NCBI GenBank assembly: GCA_937915485.1
Contig: CALGII010000112.1
Coordinates: 1 to 17,191, forward strand
From: an uncultured Ignavibacteriota bacterium
Lineage (GTDB): Bacteria; Bacteroidota; Ignavibacteria; Tepidaquicellales; Tepidaquicellaceae
Length of the DNA: 17,191 bases
Direction: 5' to 3'
The translations under genes and the position numbers were made by a program. The notes beneath the pieces are model-generated. The model saw only the letters and a list, made by a program, of their open reading frames with translations. It made no database searches and had not been told where the DNA came from. How positions within the stretch are numbered: position 1 is the stretch's first letter; every line of letters begins with the position of its first letter. Positions 7,025 through 13,530 of the stretch are shown one piece after another.

Positions 7025-7092
7025 CTGTCAGTATGAAACCCTCCGAACGAGAAGGCGGGCAGGCTCCTGACAGTCACGGAAAAATTACTGCA
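7025..7092. repeat. CCGTCAGG-family repeat, copy D (loop enlarged)
   Basis: CTGTCAG (7025-7031) and CTGACAG (7068-7074) form the same outer stem as in the other copies, but the loop is enlarged by about 35 bases. The right end (7064-7092) repeats 6983-7011 exactly and runs over the stop codon of the FN3 gene. Confidence 0.7.
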
Positions 7093-7732
7093 CAAACTTT
7101 TCTACCGGCTCGGTGAAGTTATACAGGTTGATTGAGTTTGCTTCAGGGCTTGTCGCGGCTGATTTAAAGACGTATTTCTTGCCGCTCTTCAGTCCCGTGA
7201 TTAAGCCGGTTGTTTTTGAAAAAAGTTTGCTCTGCCATTCGGAGTCGCTTCCCGGAACGCTTCCGTCCGACCTGACTTCATAGTAAAGAACGATGTAGCC
7301 CGTCGCTCTCGGCACGAGCGCATTTTCAATCTTAACCGTGCCCGGGTCAATTCCTTCGGCTACTTTAAAGTACGACGGCTGCTCCAGTACTCCAATCGGA
7401 GTGGGAATTTTCGAAAGCGGAAAGCCGGAGCCTTCGAGTTTTACAAGGTCGCCGTCTGCGGTCGTGTTCACGTAGTTTCCGAGGTCCGCCATCATTCCTT
7501 CAAGAATTTCCCGCTTGGCGTTTTTGTCAGCCGTGTCCTGTTTCGTACCGTCTTTTGATTTCACGAGCGCGTTCGCATAATCCTCTATTGCCGTTAGAAA
7601 AACCGGTAGTGTAGGACTCGGTGTCGGGAAATCTGGATTGGCGTTCAGTTTTTCGTGAATCAGTGTCGCCGTTTCAGTAAGGTCATTATCCTTTACTTTC
7701 GTAAAGTTAATGATTGCCTTTTGTTTCTTCAT
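7085..7732 (-). CDS. FN3-domain protein, about 215 residues, unknown role
   Basis: A soluble 215-residue protein without a signal peptide or membrane span. Residues 1-105 are helical with DLTETATLIHEKLNANPDFP near the start and GNYVNTTADGDLVKLEGSGF at the end. Residues 115-214 form a fibronectin type III fold: PSYFKVAEGIDPGTVKIENA, then GYIVLYYEV, the Trp of SEWQ and LITGLKSGKKYVFKSAA. I know proteins of this layout from Bacteroidetes and Ignavibacteria genomes, where their function is unknown. The start is firm: ATG at 7732 with a full AAGGAGG at 7741-7747. A TATTTTTG box on the minus strand at 7826-7833 could be its -7 element. Its last codons and stop lie inside repeat copy D. It is less AT-rich than the five preceding genes. 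Confidence 0.85.
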   Translation of the reverse strand: MKKQKAIINFTKVKDNDLTETATLIHEKLNANPDFPTPSPTLPVFLTAIEDYANALVKSKDGTKQDTADKNAKREILEGMMADLGNYVNTTADGDLVKLEGSGFPLSKIPTPIGVLEQPSYFKVAEGIDPGTVKIENALVPRATGYIVLYYEVRSDGSVPGSDSEWQSKLFSKTTGLITGLKSGKKYVFKSAATSPEANSINLYNFTEPVEKFVQ

Positions 7733-7740
7733 ATTTATTG

Positions 7741-7747
7741 CCTCCTT
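7741..7747 (-). promoter_or_regulatory. Strong Shine-Dalgarno of the FN3 gene
   Basis: AAGGAGG stands eight bases before the ATG at 7732. Most genes in this window lack such a site, so this one marks the start with confidence and suggests efficient translation. Confidence 0.85.
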
Positions 7748-8010
7748 CTCTGCTTTTTAATCAGAGTTTTAAATTTTAGGAAAAGAAAATTTAAAATTAT
7801 TTAAAAAGCAAATTATTCAAGTTTACAAAAATAAATCTCTATAAATCAAGTCTAAAAATAAAAAGTGTATGAAATAATTAACATTCGCCCGGCAAAGATG
7901 TTCCGCCCGTCCCTATCCTTGTTTTTCAACAGCGAGAAACCGCCTAAAACCCGCGAGAAATATTGGATTATGTCGTTTTTGGGACAAAATCAGCATTTTT
8001 AATCCCAAAG

Positions 8011-8262
8011 CAATGCTCCGAAAGAGCATAGCAAGTCTCCGAAAGAGCATAGCAAGCCTCTGAAAGAGCATAGTAAGTCTCCGAAGGAGTTTAGTAAGCC
8101 TCCGAAAGAGCATAGTAAGCCTCCGAAGGAGCATAGTAAACCTCCGAAGGAGTAATGTAAACCTCCGAAGGAGCAAAGTAAACCTCCGAAGGAGCAAAGT
8201 AAACCTCCGAAGGAGCAAAGATAAACTGCGAAAGAGCATTGTAATGCTACGAAAGAGGAAAT
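8011..8262. repeat. Tandem array: 12 units of 21 bp, each with a small hairpin
   Basis: Twelve consecutive 21-bp units can be aligned without gaps (8011, 8032, 8053 and so on to 8242). The core of each is CTCCGAAGGAG or CTCCGAAAGAG, a 3- to 4-bp inverted repeat around CGAA/GAA. Units 8, 9 and 10 (8158-8220) are identical, so the array grew recently there. The two edge units share AATGCT and CGAAAGAG and differ most from the centre. There are no spacers, so this is a minisatellite and not CRISPR. The minus strand can be read as a LLRRFT heptad repeat, but that frame has no supporting start signal. Confidence 0.9.
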
Positions 8263-8323
8263 GATTATGCTTTTATTGTGGAATAGTTTTGTAAATCGGC
8301 AGAAGCAAACTTTTTTCTATTGT

Positions 8324-8372
8324 CACGAAGCCCCCGCGCGTTCTTGGCGTCCCGATTTATCGGGACTTCGTG
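8324..8372. repeat. Half copy of the MITE-like element, inverted, with the same insert
   Basis: CACGAAG (8324-8330) and CTTCGTG (8366-8372) enclose a hairpin TCCCGATTTATCGGGA and a GCGCGTTCTTGGCG stretch. On the minus strand this matches the right half of the element at 1945-2064, including its 29-bp insert, with only a few changes. The left half of the element is absent. Confidence 0.75.
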
Positions 8373-8390
8373 TTGCGAATAATGTTTGCG

Positions 8391-8420
8391 CCCGTCAGAG
8401 CCTGTCCCGAGAACTCGGGA
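8391..8420. repeat. Repeat with TCCCGAG/CTCGGGA core (copy 2)
   Basis: Bases 8394-8420 are identical to 843-869. The copy begins CCCGTCAG, like the CCGTCAGG family, but the matching right arm (CTGACGG or CTGACAC) is missing, so it looks like a broken copy with the insert retained. Confidence 0.7.
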
Positions 8421-8446
8421 ACTTACGTTATGAAGTCTTTCCCATC

Positions 8447-8476
8447 CTCCTTCCCAAGGTCTTCCTTGGGAAGGAG
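8447..8476. repeat. 13-bp perfect hairpin
   Basis: CTCCTTCCCAAGG (8447-8459) and CCTTGGGAAGGAG (8464-8476) pair perfectly around TCTT. The arm sequence overlaps that of the CTTCCCAAA repeat next to it, so the two are probably related. It lies downstream of ggt and could act as its terminator, although no T-run follows. Confidence 0.7.
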
Positions 8477-8508
8477 AAACCGAAAGCGCTTTGCTAAACC
8501 GGAAGAGC

Positions 8509-8553
8509 CTTCCCAAACTGGAGTTCGCCACAGCGAATCTTTGATTTGGGAAG
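8509..8553. repeat. CTTCCCAAA hairpin repeat (copy 2)
   Basis: CTTCCCAAA (8509-8517) and TTTGGGAAG (8545-8553) pair perfectly around the inner hairpin TTCGC-CACA-GCGAA. Copy 1 is at 1795-1839 in the same orientation, so the two copies bracket the accessory block as direct repeats about 6.7 kb apart. Confidence 0.75.
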
Positions 8554-8652
8554 GAGACGAATGGAGAAAGATAAAAAATGTTATTGAATTTTTCTTTGTG
8601 TTCTTCGTGCCTTAGCGGTGAGATTTTGAAAGTATATTATGAGCGGGCGATT

Positions 8653-10353
8653 TTAAAACGATACCGCTTTTCCGCTGCCGCGCCTGTCGGAGTGTCCGGT
8701 CATCGAACCGTCAGTATCGAAAATTATTCCTTCGACGCGTCCGAAACTGTTCACGGTTTTTATCTCGTAGCCGATGATTTTAAGTTCGTCGATAACGACT
8801 GCGCTTAAACTGTTTTTTTCAGCCTGTATGTAATCCGGAAGCCATTGATGATGCACGCGGGGCGCGTCAATCGCCTCGTTCAGAGGCATACCGAAATCAA
8901 TTATGTTGAGAATTGACTGAAGCACGCTCGTTATTATCTTTCCGCCTCCGGGCGAGCCGATAACAAGAAACGGCTTTCCGTCTTTCATCATCACGACTGG
9001 AGTCATCGAACTCAGCATCCGCTTTCCCGGTGCAATTGCGTTCGCTTCATTTCCTATCAATCCGAAAATGTTCGGTTCTCCGGGCTTGACGGAGAAATCG
9101 TCCATTTCATTGTTAAGAAGAAATCCCGCGCCCTGAACCACTACCCTGCTTCCGAAAACGTCGTTTAACGTCGTCGTTAGCGATACAAGATTTCCCTTCG
9201 AATCGGCAGCCGATATGTGAGTCGTCTGGCTGCTTTCGCGTGAAATCTTTCCGGGCGACGTTTCGCGGTTCACTTTTCCGAATGCGAAATTTTTCATTCG
9301 TTCCGCGGCATAATCTTTCGAGATTAATTCTTTCAGAGGCACTTTATAGAAATCCGGGTCGCCCATATATTCCGAACGGTCGGCGTAAACAACCTTCATC
9401 GCCTCCGCGAGCAGGTTTATGTAACGCGAACTCCCGCTGCCGAGAAACTTCAGGTCGTAACTGTCGAGAATGTTAAGAAGATAAATCAGGCAAATCCCTC
9501 CGCTCGAGGGCGGTCCCATAGTGATAATATCATACCCCTTGTATTTCCCTTTAATCGGATTCCTGTCAACGCATCTGTAATTCGCGAGGTCATCATAAGA
9601 AATAATTCCGCCGCCTCTTTTCATTTCAGCGACAATCCTGTCAGCGGTTTCACCGGAGTAGAAACCGTCCTTTCCCTTTTCGGATATCAGGCGAAGCGTT
9701 TTCGCCAGGTCTTTCTGCACGAGCAAATCGCCTTCGGAAAATTTTCTGCCGAAAATTTCTTTCGAGCCCGCGTAATTCCCGAATTCACCGCCGTAAGAGT
9801 TCAATGCTGAAGCGAGTTCGGAGTTAATTTCATAACCGTTCTCCGCGAGACTGACCGCGTACTGCATCACCTCAGCCCTTTTCATAGTCCCGTATTTTTC
9901 GAGCGCGTGAAGAAGACCTTCGACCGAGCCCGGCACGCCCGAAGCCAGATGACCGTCGGTGCTTAAATCGGGTATCACGTTACCGTTTGAATCAAGATAC
10001 ATGTCGCGGTAAGAGGAAGAAGGAGCCGTTTCGCGGAAATCTACGGACACTTCCCTGCCGTCCGAAAGTTTAGCGACCATAAAACCGCCGCCGCCGATAT
10101 TTCCAGCCTGAGGATAAACTACCGCAAGAGCGAACGCCGTGCCCACAATCGCGTCAACGGCGTTTCCTCCGCGTTTCATTATGTCAACGCCGACTTCTGA
10201 TGCGATTTCATTCGCGGAAACGACTACTCCGTTCGTGAAACCGGACGCAAAGTCTGAGGATAGTGTTTTATTACCTGTATCGGTGAAGTTTAAAGACAGA
10301 ATGACGATGAGAACAGTTAAAAAGTATCTGAAAATTCTTTTTCCCTTCGTCAT
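8653..10353 (-). CDS. ggt: Gamma-glutamyltranspeptidase
   Basis: A complete 566-residue Ggt, the usual length. This enzyme cleaves the gamma-glutamyl bond of glutathione and related compounds, normally in the periplasm; an N-terminal hydrophobic segment (about 8-22) fits a signal peptide. The family makes itself by cutting before a Thr, which here is Thr377 in SQTTHISA, giving a large N-terminal and a smaller C-terminal subunit. Substrate residues are present: Arg108 in DFRETAP, LNNEMDDFS (413-421), the S448-S449 pair in RMLSSMTP and the GSPGG loop (467-471). AGNIGGGGFMV (83-93) is also typical. It starts 35 bases after nadE ends, so the two are probably co-transcribed. No missing key residue is seen. 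Confidence 0.95.
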   Translation of the reverse strand: MTKGKRIFRYFLTVLIVILSLNFTDTGNKTLSSDFASGFTNGVVVSANEIASEVGVDIMKRGGNAVDAIVGTAFALAVVYPQAGNIGGGGFMVAKLSDGREVSVDFRETAPSSSYRDMYLDSNGNVIPDLSTDGHLASGVPGSVEGLLHALEKYGTMKRAEVMQYAVSLAENGYEINSELASALNSYGGEFGNYAGSKEIFGRKFSEGDLLVQKDLAKTLRLISEKGKDGFYSGETADRIVAEMKRGGGIISYDDLANYRCVDRNPIKGKYKGYDIITMGPPSSGGICLIYLLNILDSYDLKFLGSGSSRYINLLAEAMKVVYADRSEYMGDPDFYKVPLKELISKDYAAERMKNFAFGKVNRETSPGKISRESSQTTHISAADSKGNLVSLTTTLNDVFGSRVVVQGAGFLLNNEMDDFSVKPGEPNIFGLIGNEANAIAPGKRMLSSMTPVVMMKDGKPFLVIGSPGGGKIITSVLQSILNIIDFGMPLNEAIDAPRVHHQWLPDYIQAEKNSLSAVVIDELKIIGYEIKTVNSFGRVEGIIFDTDGSMTGHSDRRGSGKAVSF

Positions 10354-10388
10354 TCTTTTGTTTTATGTAATTATGGAATCGCGCTTCG

Positions 10389-11156
10389 TTATTGAATTTT
10401 TCCTATCTTCGGCGGAAACCTTTTGAACTCGTTCTTTGCAATCATTTTATCGACTTTTTCAATGAATGATTTTTCGAAACCGAGTTTCACGAGTTCTTCC
10501 GCCGTGCGCTGCTCGTCGAACTTAGCGGACAAATATCTGTCGACTTCGTCATAAAGTATTCCCATTTCGCCCTCGTCAGTCTGCCCTTCCCAGAGGTCGG
10601 CGGAAGGTCTTTTATTGAGTATCGATTCGGGAACGCCGAGATGCCGTGCGAGTCCGAAAATCTGCGTCTTGTAAAGGTCGCCGACGGGATTAATTCCGCA
10701 GGCGGAATCGCCCCACAGTGTCGTGTATCCGAGGTAAATTTCCGTCTTGTTTCCCGTGCCTATTACTATCGCGTTCTCGCGCGCCGATTCGTCGTAAAGA
10801 ACTATCATTCTCATTCGCGCCATCACGTTTCCTTTTCTGACGGATGAAACGTCCCCGTCGAGTTTCCCGAGATATGTATCGACCATATCCGTTATCCCGA
10901 CTTTTTTCGAGCGTATTCCGAGTTTTTTCACGACACTTTCGGCGTCCGTAACGCTGCTCTCGCTGCTTGTCTTGTAAGGCATAAGCACGCCGAGAAGGTT
11001 TTCCGCGCCGATTGCCTTCGCGGTGAGAAACGCGGAAACCGCGGAGTCTATTCCTCCGGATAAGCCGATTACGGCCTTGCCGATACCGATTTTTTTCAAC
11101 TCCCCGCGGAGGAAACCCGTGAGTTTTTCTTCTATAGACTGATAATCGTAGTTCAT
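10389..11156 (-). CDS. nadE: NH3-dependent NAD+ synthetase
   Basis: A 255-residue NadE that makes NAD+ from deamido-NAD+, ATP and ammonia, the last step of NAD biosynthesis. The ATP-pyrophosphatase loop SGGIDSA lies near residue 36, followed by GVLMPYKTSSESSVTDAE, GTGNKTEIYLGYTTLWGDSA and KRPSADLWEGQTDEGEMG, all NadE hallmarks. The glutaminase domain of long NadE forms is absent, so it should use free ammonia or a separate glutaminase. I choose the ATG at 11156 over the TTG at 11180 because MNYDYQSIEEKL is the usual N-terminus; neither has a Shine-Dalgarno. It follows a small gene that ends in a terminator and precedes ggt on the same strand. Confidence 0.95.
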   Translation of the reverse strand: MNYDYQSIEEKLTGFLRGELKKIGIGKAVIGLSGGIDSAVSAFLTAKAIGAENLLGVLMPYKTSSESSVTDAESVVKKLGIRSKKVGITDMVDTYLGKLDGDVSSVRKGNVMARMRMIVLYDESARENAIVIGTGNKTEIYLGYTTLWGDSACGINPVGDLYKTQIFGLARHLGVPESILNKRPSADLWEGQTDEGEMGILYDEVDRYLSAKFDEQRTAEELVKLGFEKSFIEKVDKMIAKNEFKRFPPKIGKIQ

Positions 11157-11191
11157 AAAATTTTTCAGCAAAATAATCAATTAAGGAAAAT

Positions 11192-11220
11192 AAAAAAAGC
11201 CGCCAGAAAATCTGACGGCT
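11192..11220 (-). terminator. Rho-independent terminator of the 84-residue gene
   Basis: Read on the minus strand, AGCCGTCAG and CTGGCGGCT form a 9-bp stem with one T-G pair around ATTTT, followed directly by seven T. It lies 20 bases after the stop of the small gene at 11240 and just before nadE, so nadE may depend on readthrough or on its own promoter. Confidence 0.85.
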
Positions 11221-11239
11221 TTAATAATCTGAAACAATT

Positions 11240-11494
11240 TTACTTTGATACCTGATAAACTATCTTTCTAATTGTATCGAATTGTAAATACGGAAACATT
11301 TCCTGAATCTTGTCGATTGCTTCGCCCGCGCTCATCTCTCTTCTCATATCCTTGTACATCTGTCTGATTTTATAGTCTCTGATGGCTTTTTCATCGAGCA
11401 ATTTGTACTTCTTAAGTGTGTTGAAAACTTCGTCGTCAATCAGTTCACTAAGAGGATTATCACTTTTTGCTTTTGTTTTTGCTGATGGCTTCAA
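11240..11494 (-). CDS. Small charged protein, possible helix-turn-helix
   Basis: An 84-residue protein rich in Lys, Glu and Asp, with no signal peptide or membrane span. The start is a TTG at 11494, backed by an AAGGAG seven to eight bases upstream; no better Met exists. The C-terminal half (REMSAGEAIDKIQEMFPYLQ, then FDTIRKIVYQVSK) has the rhythm of a helix-turn-helix, in which the EAI...L segment is the first helix and the DTIRKIVY segment the recognition helix. A DNA-binding role is therefore possible but unproven. It has its own likely promoter and a strong terminator, so it is a single-gene transcript. I do not recognise a named family. Confidence 0.75.
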   Translation of the reverse strand: MKPSAKTKAKSDNPLSELIDDEVFNTLKKYKLLDEKAIRDYKIRQMYKDMRREMSAGEAIDKIQEMFPYLQFDTIRKIVYQVSK

Positions 11495-11500
11495 AATTTC

Positions 11501-11508
11501 TCTCCTTT
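11501..11508 (-). promoter_or_regulatory. Shine-Dalgarno supporting a TTG start
   Basis: AAAGGAGA on the minus strand stands six to seven bases before the TTG at 11494. It decides the start of the 84-residue gene, which otherwise lacks an ATG near its beginning. Confidence 0.75.
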
Positions 11509-11560
11509 ATTAGTTTTAAAATCAAATGAAAAAAAGAAGTAATTGTCGTTTGTTCGATAT

Positions 11561-11590
11561 ATTTTATCTAAATTTTAATTACCTATACAA
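11561..11590 (-). promoter_or_regulatory. Possible promoter of the 84-residue gene
   Basis: On the minus strand TTGTAT (11590-11585) and TAAAAT (11566-11561) stand 18 bases apart, a plausible -35/-10 pair about 70 bases before the start. The surroundings are AT-rich, so a chance match is possible. Confidence 0.35.
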
Positions 11591-11647
11591 AAATAGCAAA
11601 AAATCAAGAGTAAATCAAGCATATACGGGGTTTTAGGGCTTTTTCAG

Positions 11648-11678
11648 TTGAATATATAACATTTTAGAGGTATGTTTG
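11648..11678 (+). promoter_or_regulatory. Likely promoter of the dsbD operon
   Basis: TTGAAT (11648-11653), a 17-base spacer and TATGTT (11671-11676) fit a sigma70 pair. The second box extends to TATGTTTG, matching the TAnnTTTG element of Bacteroidetes promoters. It stands 37 bases ahead of the ATG at 11716. Confidence 0.5.
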
Positions 11679-11715
11679 TTTCTAAATTGTTTCAAAATCA
11701 TAAAATCTATCTTCA

Positions 11716-13530
11716 ATGGGTATTACGAAAAATTTCTTCCTGGCAGTAATTTCACTGCTTTTTCTCACGGCAAGTTGCTTTTCACAGGAAACGGACCATC
11801 TTTCCTACAAATTATTTCAGGACAGGGAATCATATTCCCCGACTGATACCGTAAAAATTGCCTTAAAGATAAAAATTAAGGAAAAATATCATATTAATTC
11901 GGTTACCCCGTCCGACGAATCGTTCATAAAAACAGAAGTGCTTACGTCGGCGGCGGATTTCAAGGCGCTGAATTTCTATTATCCACAGCATAAGATGTAC
12001 AAGTTTGAATTCAGCACTACTGAAATTCCGGTTTATGCGGGGGAAATCGTTATCGGGCTGACATTAATTCCGAATAAGGATATTAAAGAAGGCGCTTTTA
12101 CTGTACCCGTTGAATTGAGTTATCAGGCTTGCGATAATGCCGCCTGCTTTCCGCCTAAATCTCTGAAAAGCGAAATTAAAATCAACATTTCGAAAAAAGG
12201 CGCTGAAATCAACAAGGACGTTTTCGCAAAAATTGATTTCGCGAAACCGTATAAATCCGAAACGACCGTAAAGGAAACCCTTAAAGAAAACGAAAGAGTC
12301 GAAGGACAGAATCCCGACGAGGAAAAAGTTTCGAAATTCATCGAGGAAAAAGGTCTGATACTTGGAATACTCGTGATTTTCGTTTGGGGTCTGGCGCTTA
12401 ACCTTACACCCTGCATATATCCGTTGATTCCGATAACGATAAGTTATTTCGGCTCGCAGTCGAGCGGCAACAAATTTCAGAGCATAATGATGGGCGTCTT
12501 TTACGCGCTGGGAATGTCCGTAACGTATTCGCTGCTCGGGCTTTTCGCCGCGCTTACGGGCAGCATACTCGGCACGGCGCTTCAGAGTCCGATAGTTATA
12601 ATCGTAATCGCTCTCGTGTTCATCGCGCTTTCAACTTCTATGTTCGGTCTCTGGGAAATCAGAGTGCCGCAGAAACTCGCTCTCGAAGGAAACAAGAACC
12701 GCAAGGGTCTCTTCGGGTCGCTCTTCATGGGTCTTCTCGTCGGATTCATCGCGGCTCCATGCATCGGTCCGATTGTTCTAAGCCTACTTGTTTATGTCGG
12801 CAAACTCGGGAATCCTCTGATGGGCTTCTTCCTTTTCTTCGTGCTTTCGATGGGTCTCGGCGTGCCTTACATTTTCCTGGCTGCGTTCTCGAGTTCAATA
12901 AGCAAACTCCCGCGCTCCGGCGAATGGATGATAAGCGTGAAAATAATTTTCGGTCTCGTGCTGGTTATTATGGCGCTTAACACGCTCTCGCCGCTGATTC
13001 CCGAAAACATTTACTCGATAGTATTCCCGCTTTCAATAATACTCTCGGGAATTTACCTTATTATTTTCGACAACAAGGGATTGAACGCGAAAGGATATAC
13101 AAAGGTTAAATACGCTATAGCAATCGCGGGCATCGCTTTCGGAGTGTGGATGCTGAAACCGGAATCTCATACGGCTGAGGTCGCCTGGAAGAATCTTTCA
13201 TCGGTCGAGCAGATTGAAGCGTCTATCAAATCCGAGAACAAACCGATTATGATAGATTTCTACGCCGACTGGTGCGCGCAGTGCAAGGAACTCGACAAGT
13301 ACACTTATGTCGACGGAAAGGTAGTTGAACTGTCAAAATCCTTGAATAACATTAAGATTGACTTAACGAAAGAAAATTCGGATATTTCAACAAAGTACGG
13401 TATTAAAGGGCTTCCCGTTGTTTTATTCATGAAACCGAACGGCGAGGAAATTAAGGAATTGCGTGTTACAGGATTCCTTGAACCGGAAGAATTTTCGAAA
13501 AAAATAGAAAAATTACTTGATGCAAAATAA
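11716..13530 (+). CDS. dsbD: Thiol:disulfide interchange protein DsbD
   Basis: A complete 604-residue DsbD, which carries electrons from cytoplasmic thioredoxin across the inner membrane to periplasmic partners. All three parts are present: a signal peptide (about 6-22); a periplasmic alpha domain with Cys139 and Cys144 in ACDNAACFPP; a membrane domain of about eight spans (213-480) with Cys233 in NLTPCIYP and Cys349 in AAPCIGP; and a thioredoxin-like gamma domain with the WCAQC pair Cys520/Cys523. All six redox cysteines are kept, so it should be functional. Roles include repair of periplasmic thiols and heme delivery for cytochrome c. It leads a plus-strand operon and overlaps the next gene by 11 bases. 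Confidence 0.95.
   Translation: MGITKNFFLAVISLLFLTASCFSQETDHLSYKLFQDRESYSPTDTVKIALKIKIKEKYHINSVTPSDESFIKTEVLTSAADFKALNFYYPQHKMYKFEFSTTEIPVYAGEIVIGLTLIPNKDIKEGAFTVPVELSYQACDNAACFPPKSLKSEIKINISKKGAEINKDVFAKIDFAKPYKSETTVKETLKENERVEGQNPDEEKVSKFIEEKGLILGILVIFVWGLALNLTPCIYPLIPITISYFGSQSSGNKFQSIMMGVFYALGMSVTYSLLGLFAALTGSILGTALQSPIVIIVIALVFIALSTSMFGLWEIRVPQKLALEGNKNRKGLFGSLFMGLLVGFIAAPCIGPIVLSLLVYVGKLGNPLMGFFLFFVLSMGLGVPYIFLAAFSSSISKLPRSGEWMISVKIIFGLVLVIMALNTLSPLIPENIYSIVFPLSIILSGIYLIIFDNKGLNAKGYTKVKYAIAIAGIAFGVWMLKPESHTAEVAWKNLSSVEQIEASIKSENKPIMIDFYADWCAQCKELDKYTYVDGKVVELSKSLNNIKIDLTKENSDISTKYGIKGLPVVLFMKPNGEEIKELRVTGFLEPEEFSKKIEKLLDAK

Larger units (their letters stand above)
6702..7084. other. Intergenic region with tandem hairpins and repeats
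   Basis: These 383 bases hold an AT-rich stretch ahead of the nuclease start (6702-6810), two strong hairpins (6818-6877) and repeat copies C and D (6972-7092). An open frame at 6901-7116 runs through the repeats and has no support as a gene. Confidence 0.6.
7733..8652. other. Long intergenic region: tandem array and repeat cluster
   Basis: These 920 bases lie between two minus-strand genes. They contain the FN3 leader (7733-7880), a 21-bp tandem array (8011-8262), a cluster of four hairpins (8324-8553) and, near 8590-8625, a stretch ending in TTCGTGCCTTAGCGGTGA that looks like a widespread bacterial repeat of unknown role. Open frames at 7913-8239, 8261-8497, 8265-8531, 8370-8615 and 8578-8808 are made of repeats or overlap ggt and are not called. 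Confidence 0.6.

Noticed and set aside
6901..7116. Plus-strand frame of 71 codons with repeated PDSHGKIT
   Set aside because: The repeated peptide comes from the 29-bp direct repeat; it also runs into the FN3 gene on the other strand.
8015..8154. Plus-strand frame through the array reading as PPKEHSK repeats
   Set aside because: It looks more protein-like than the minus frame, but it has no start codon after the stop at 8000-8002 and ends at a stop within unit 7.
7913..8239. Minus-strand frame of 108 codons coding a LLRRFT heptad repeat
   Set aside because: It is the direct translation of the 21-bp tandem array, whose period is a multiple of 3. There is no Shine-Dalgarno, the repeat units vary without regard to codons, and the part outside the array resembles no protein.
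8011..8262. CRISPR array
   Set aside because: Units follow each other with no unique spacers and are only 21 bp long; there are no cas genes.
8265..8615. Overlapping frames on both strands between the array and ggt
   Set aside because: All are built from the stacked hairpin repeats and have no recognisable domain or start signal.
8590..8652. A terminator for ggt just after its stop
   Set aside because: I could find no stem followed by a T-run here; the nearest strong hairpins are in the repeat cluster at 8447-8553.
11157..11180. Longer nadE start at TTG 11180
   Set aside because: The eight extra residues are hydrophobic and atypical; the ATG at 11156 gives the normal NadE N-terminus.
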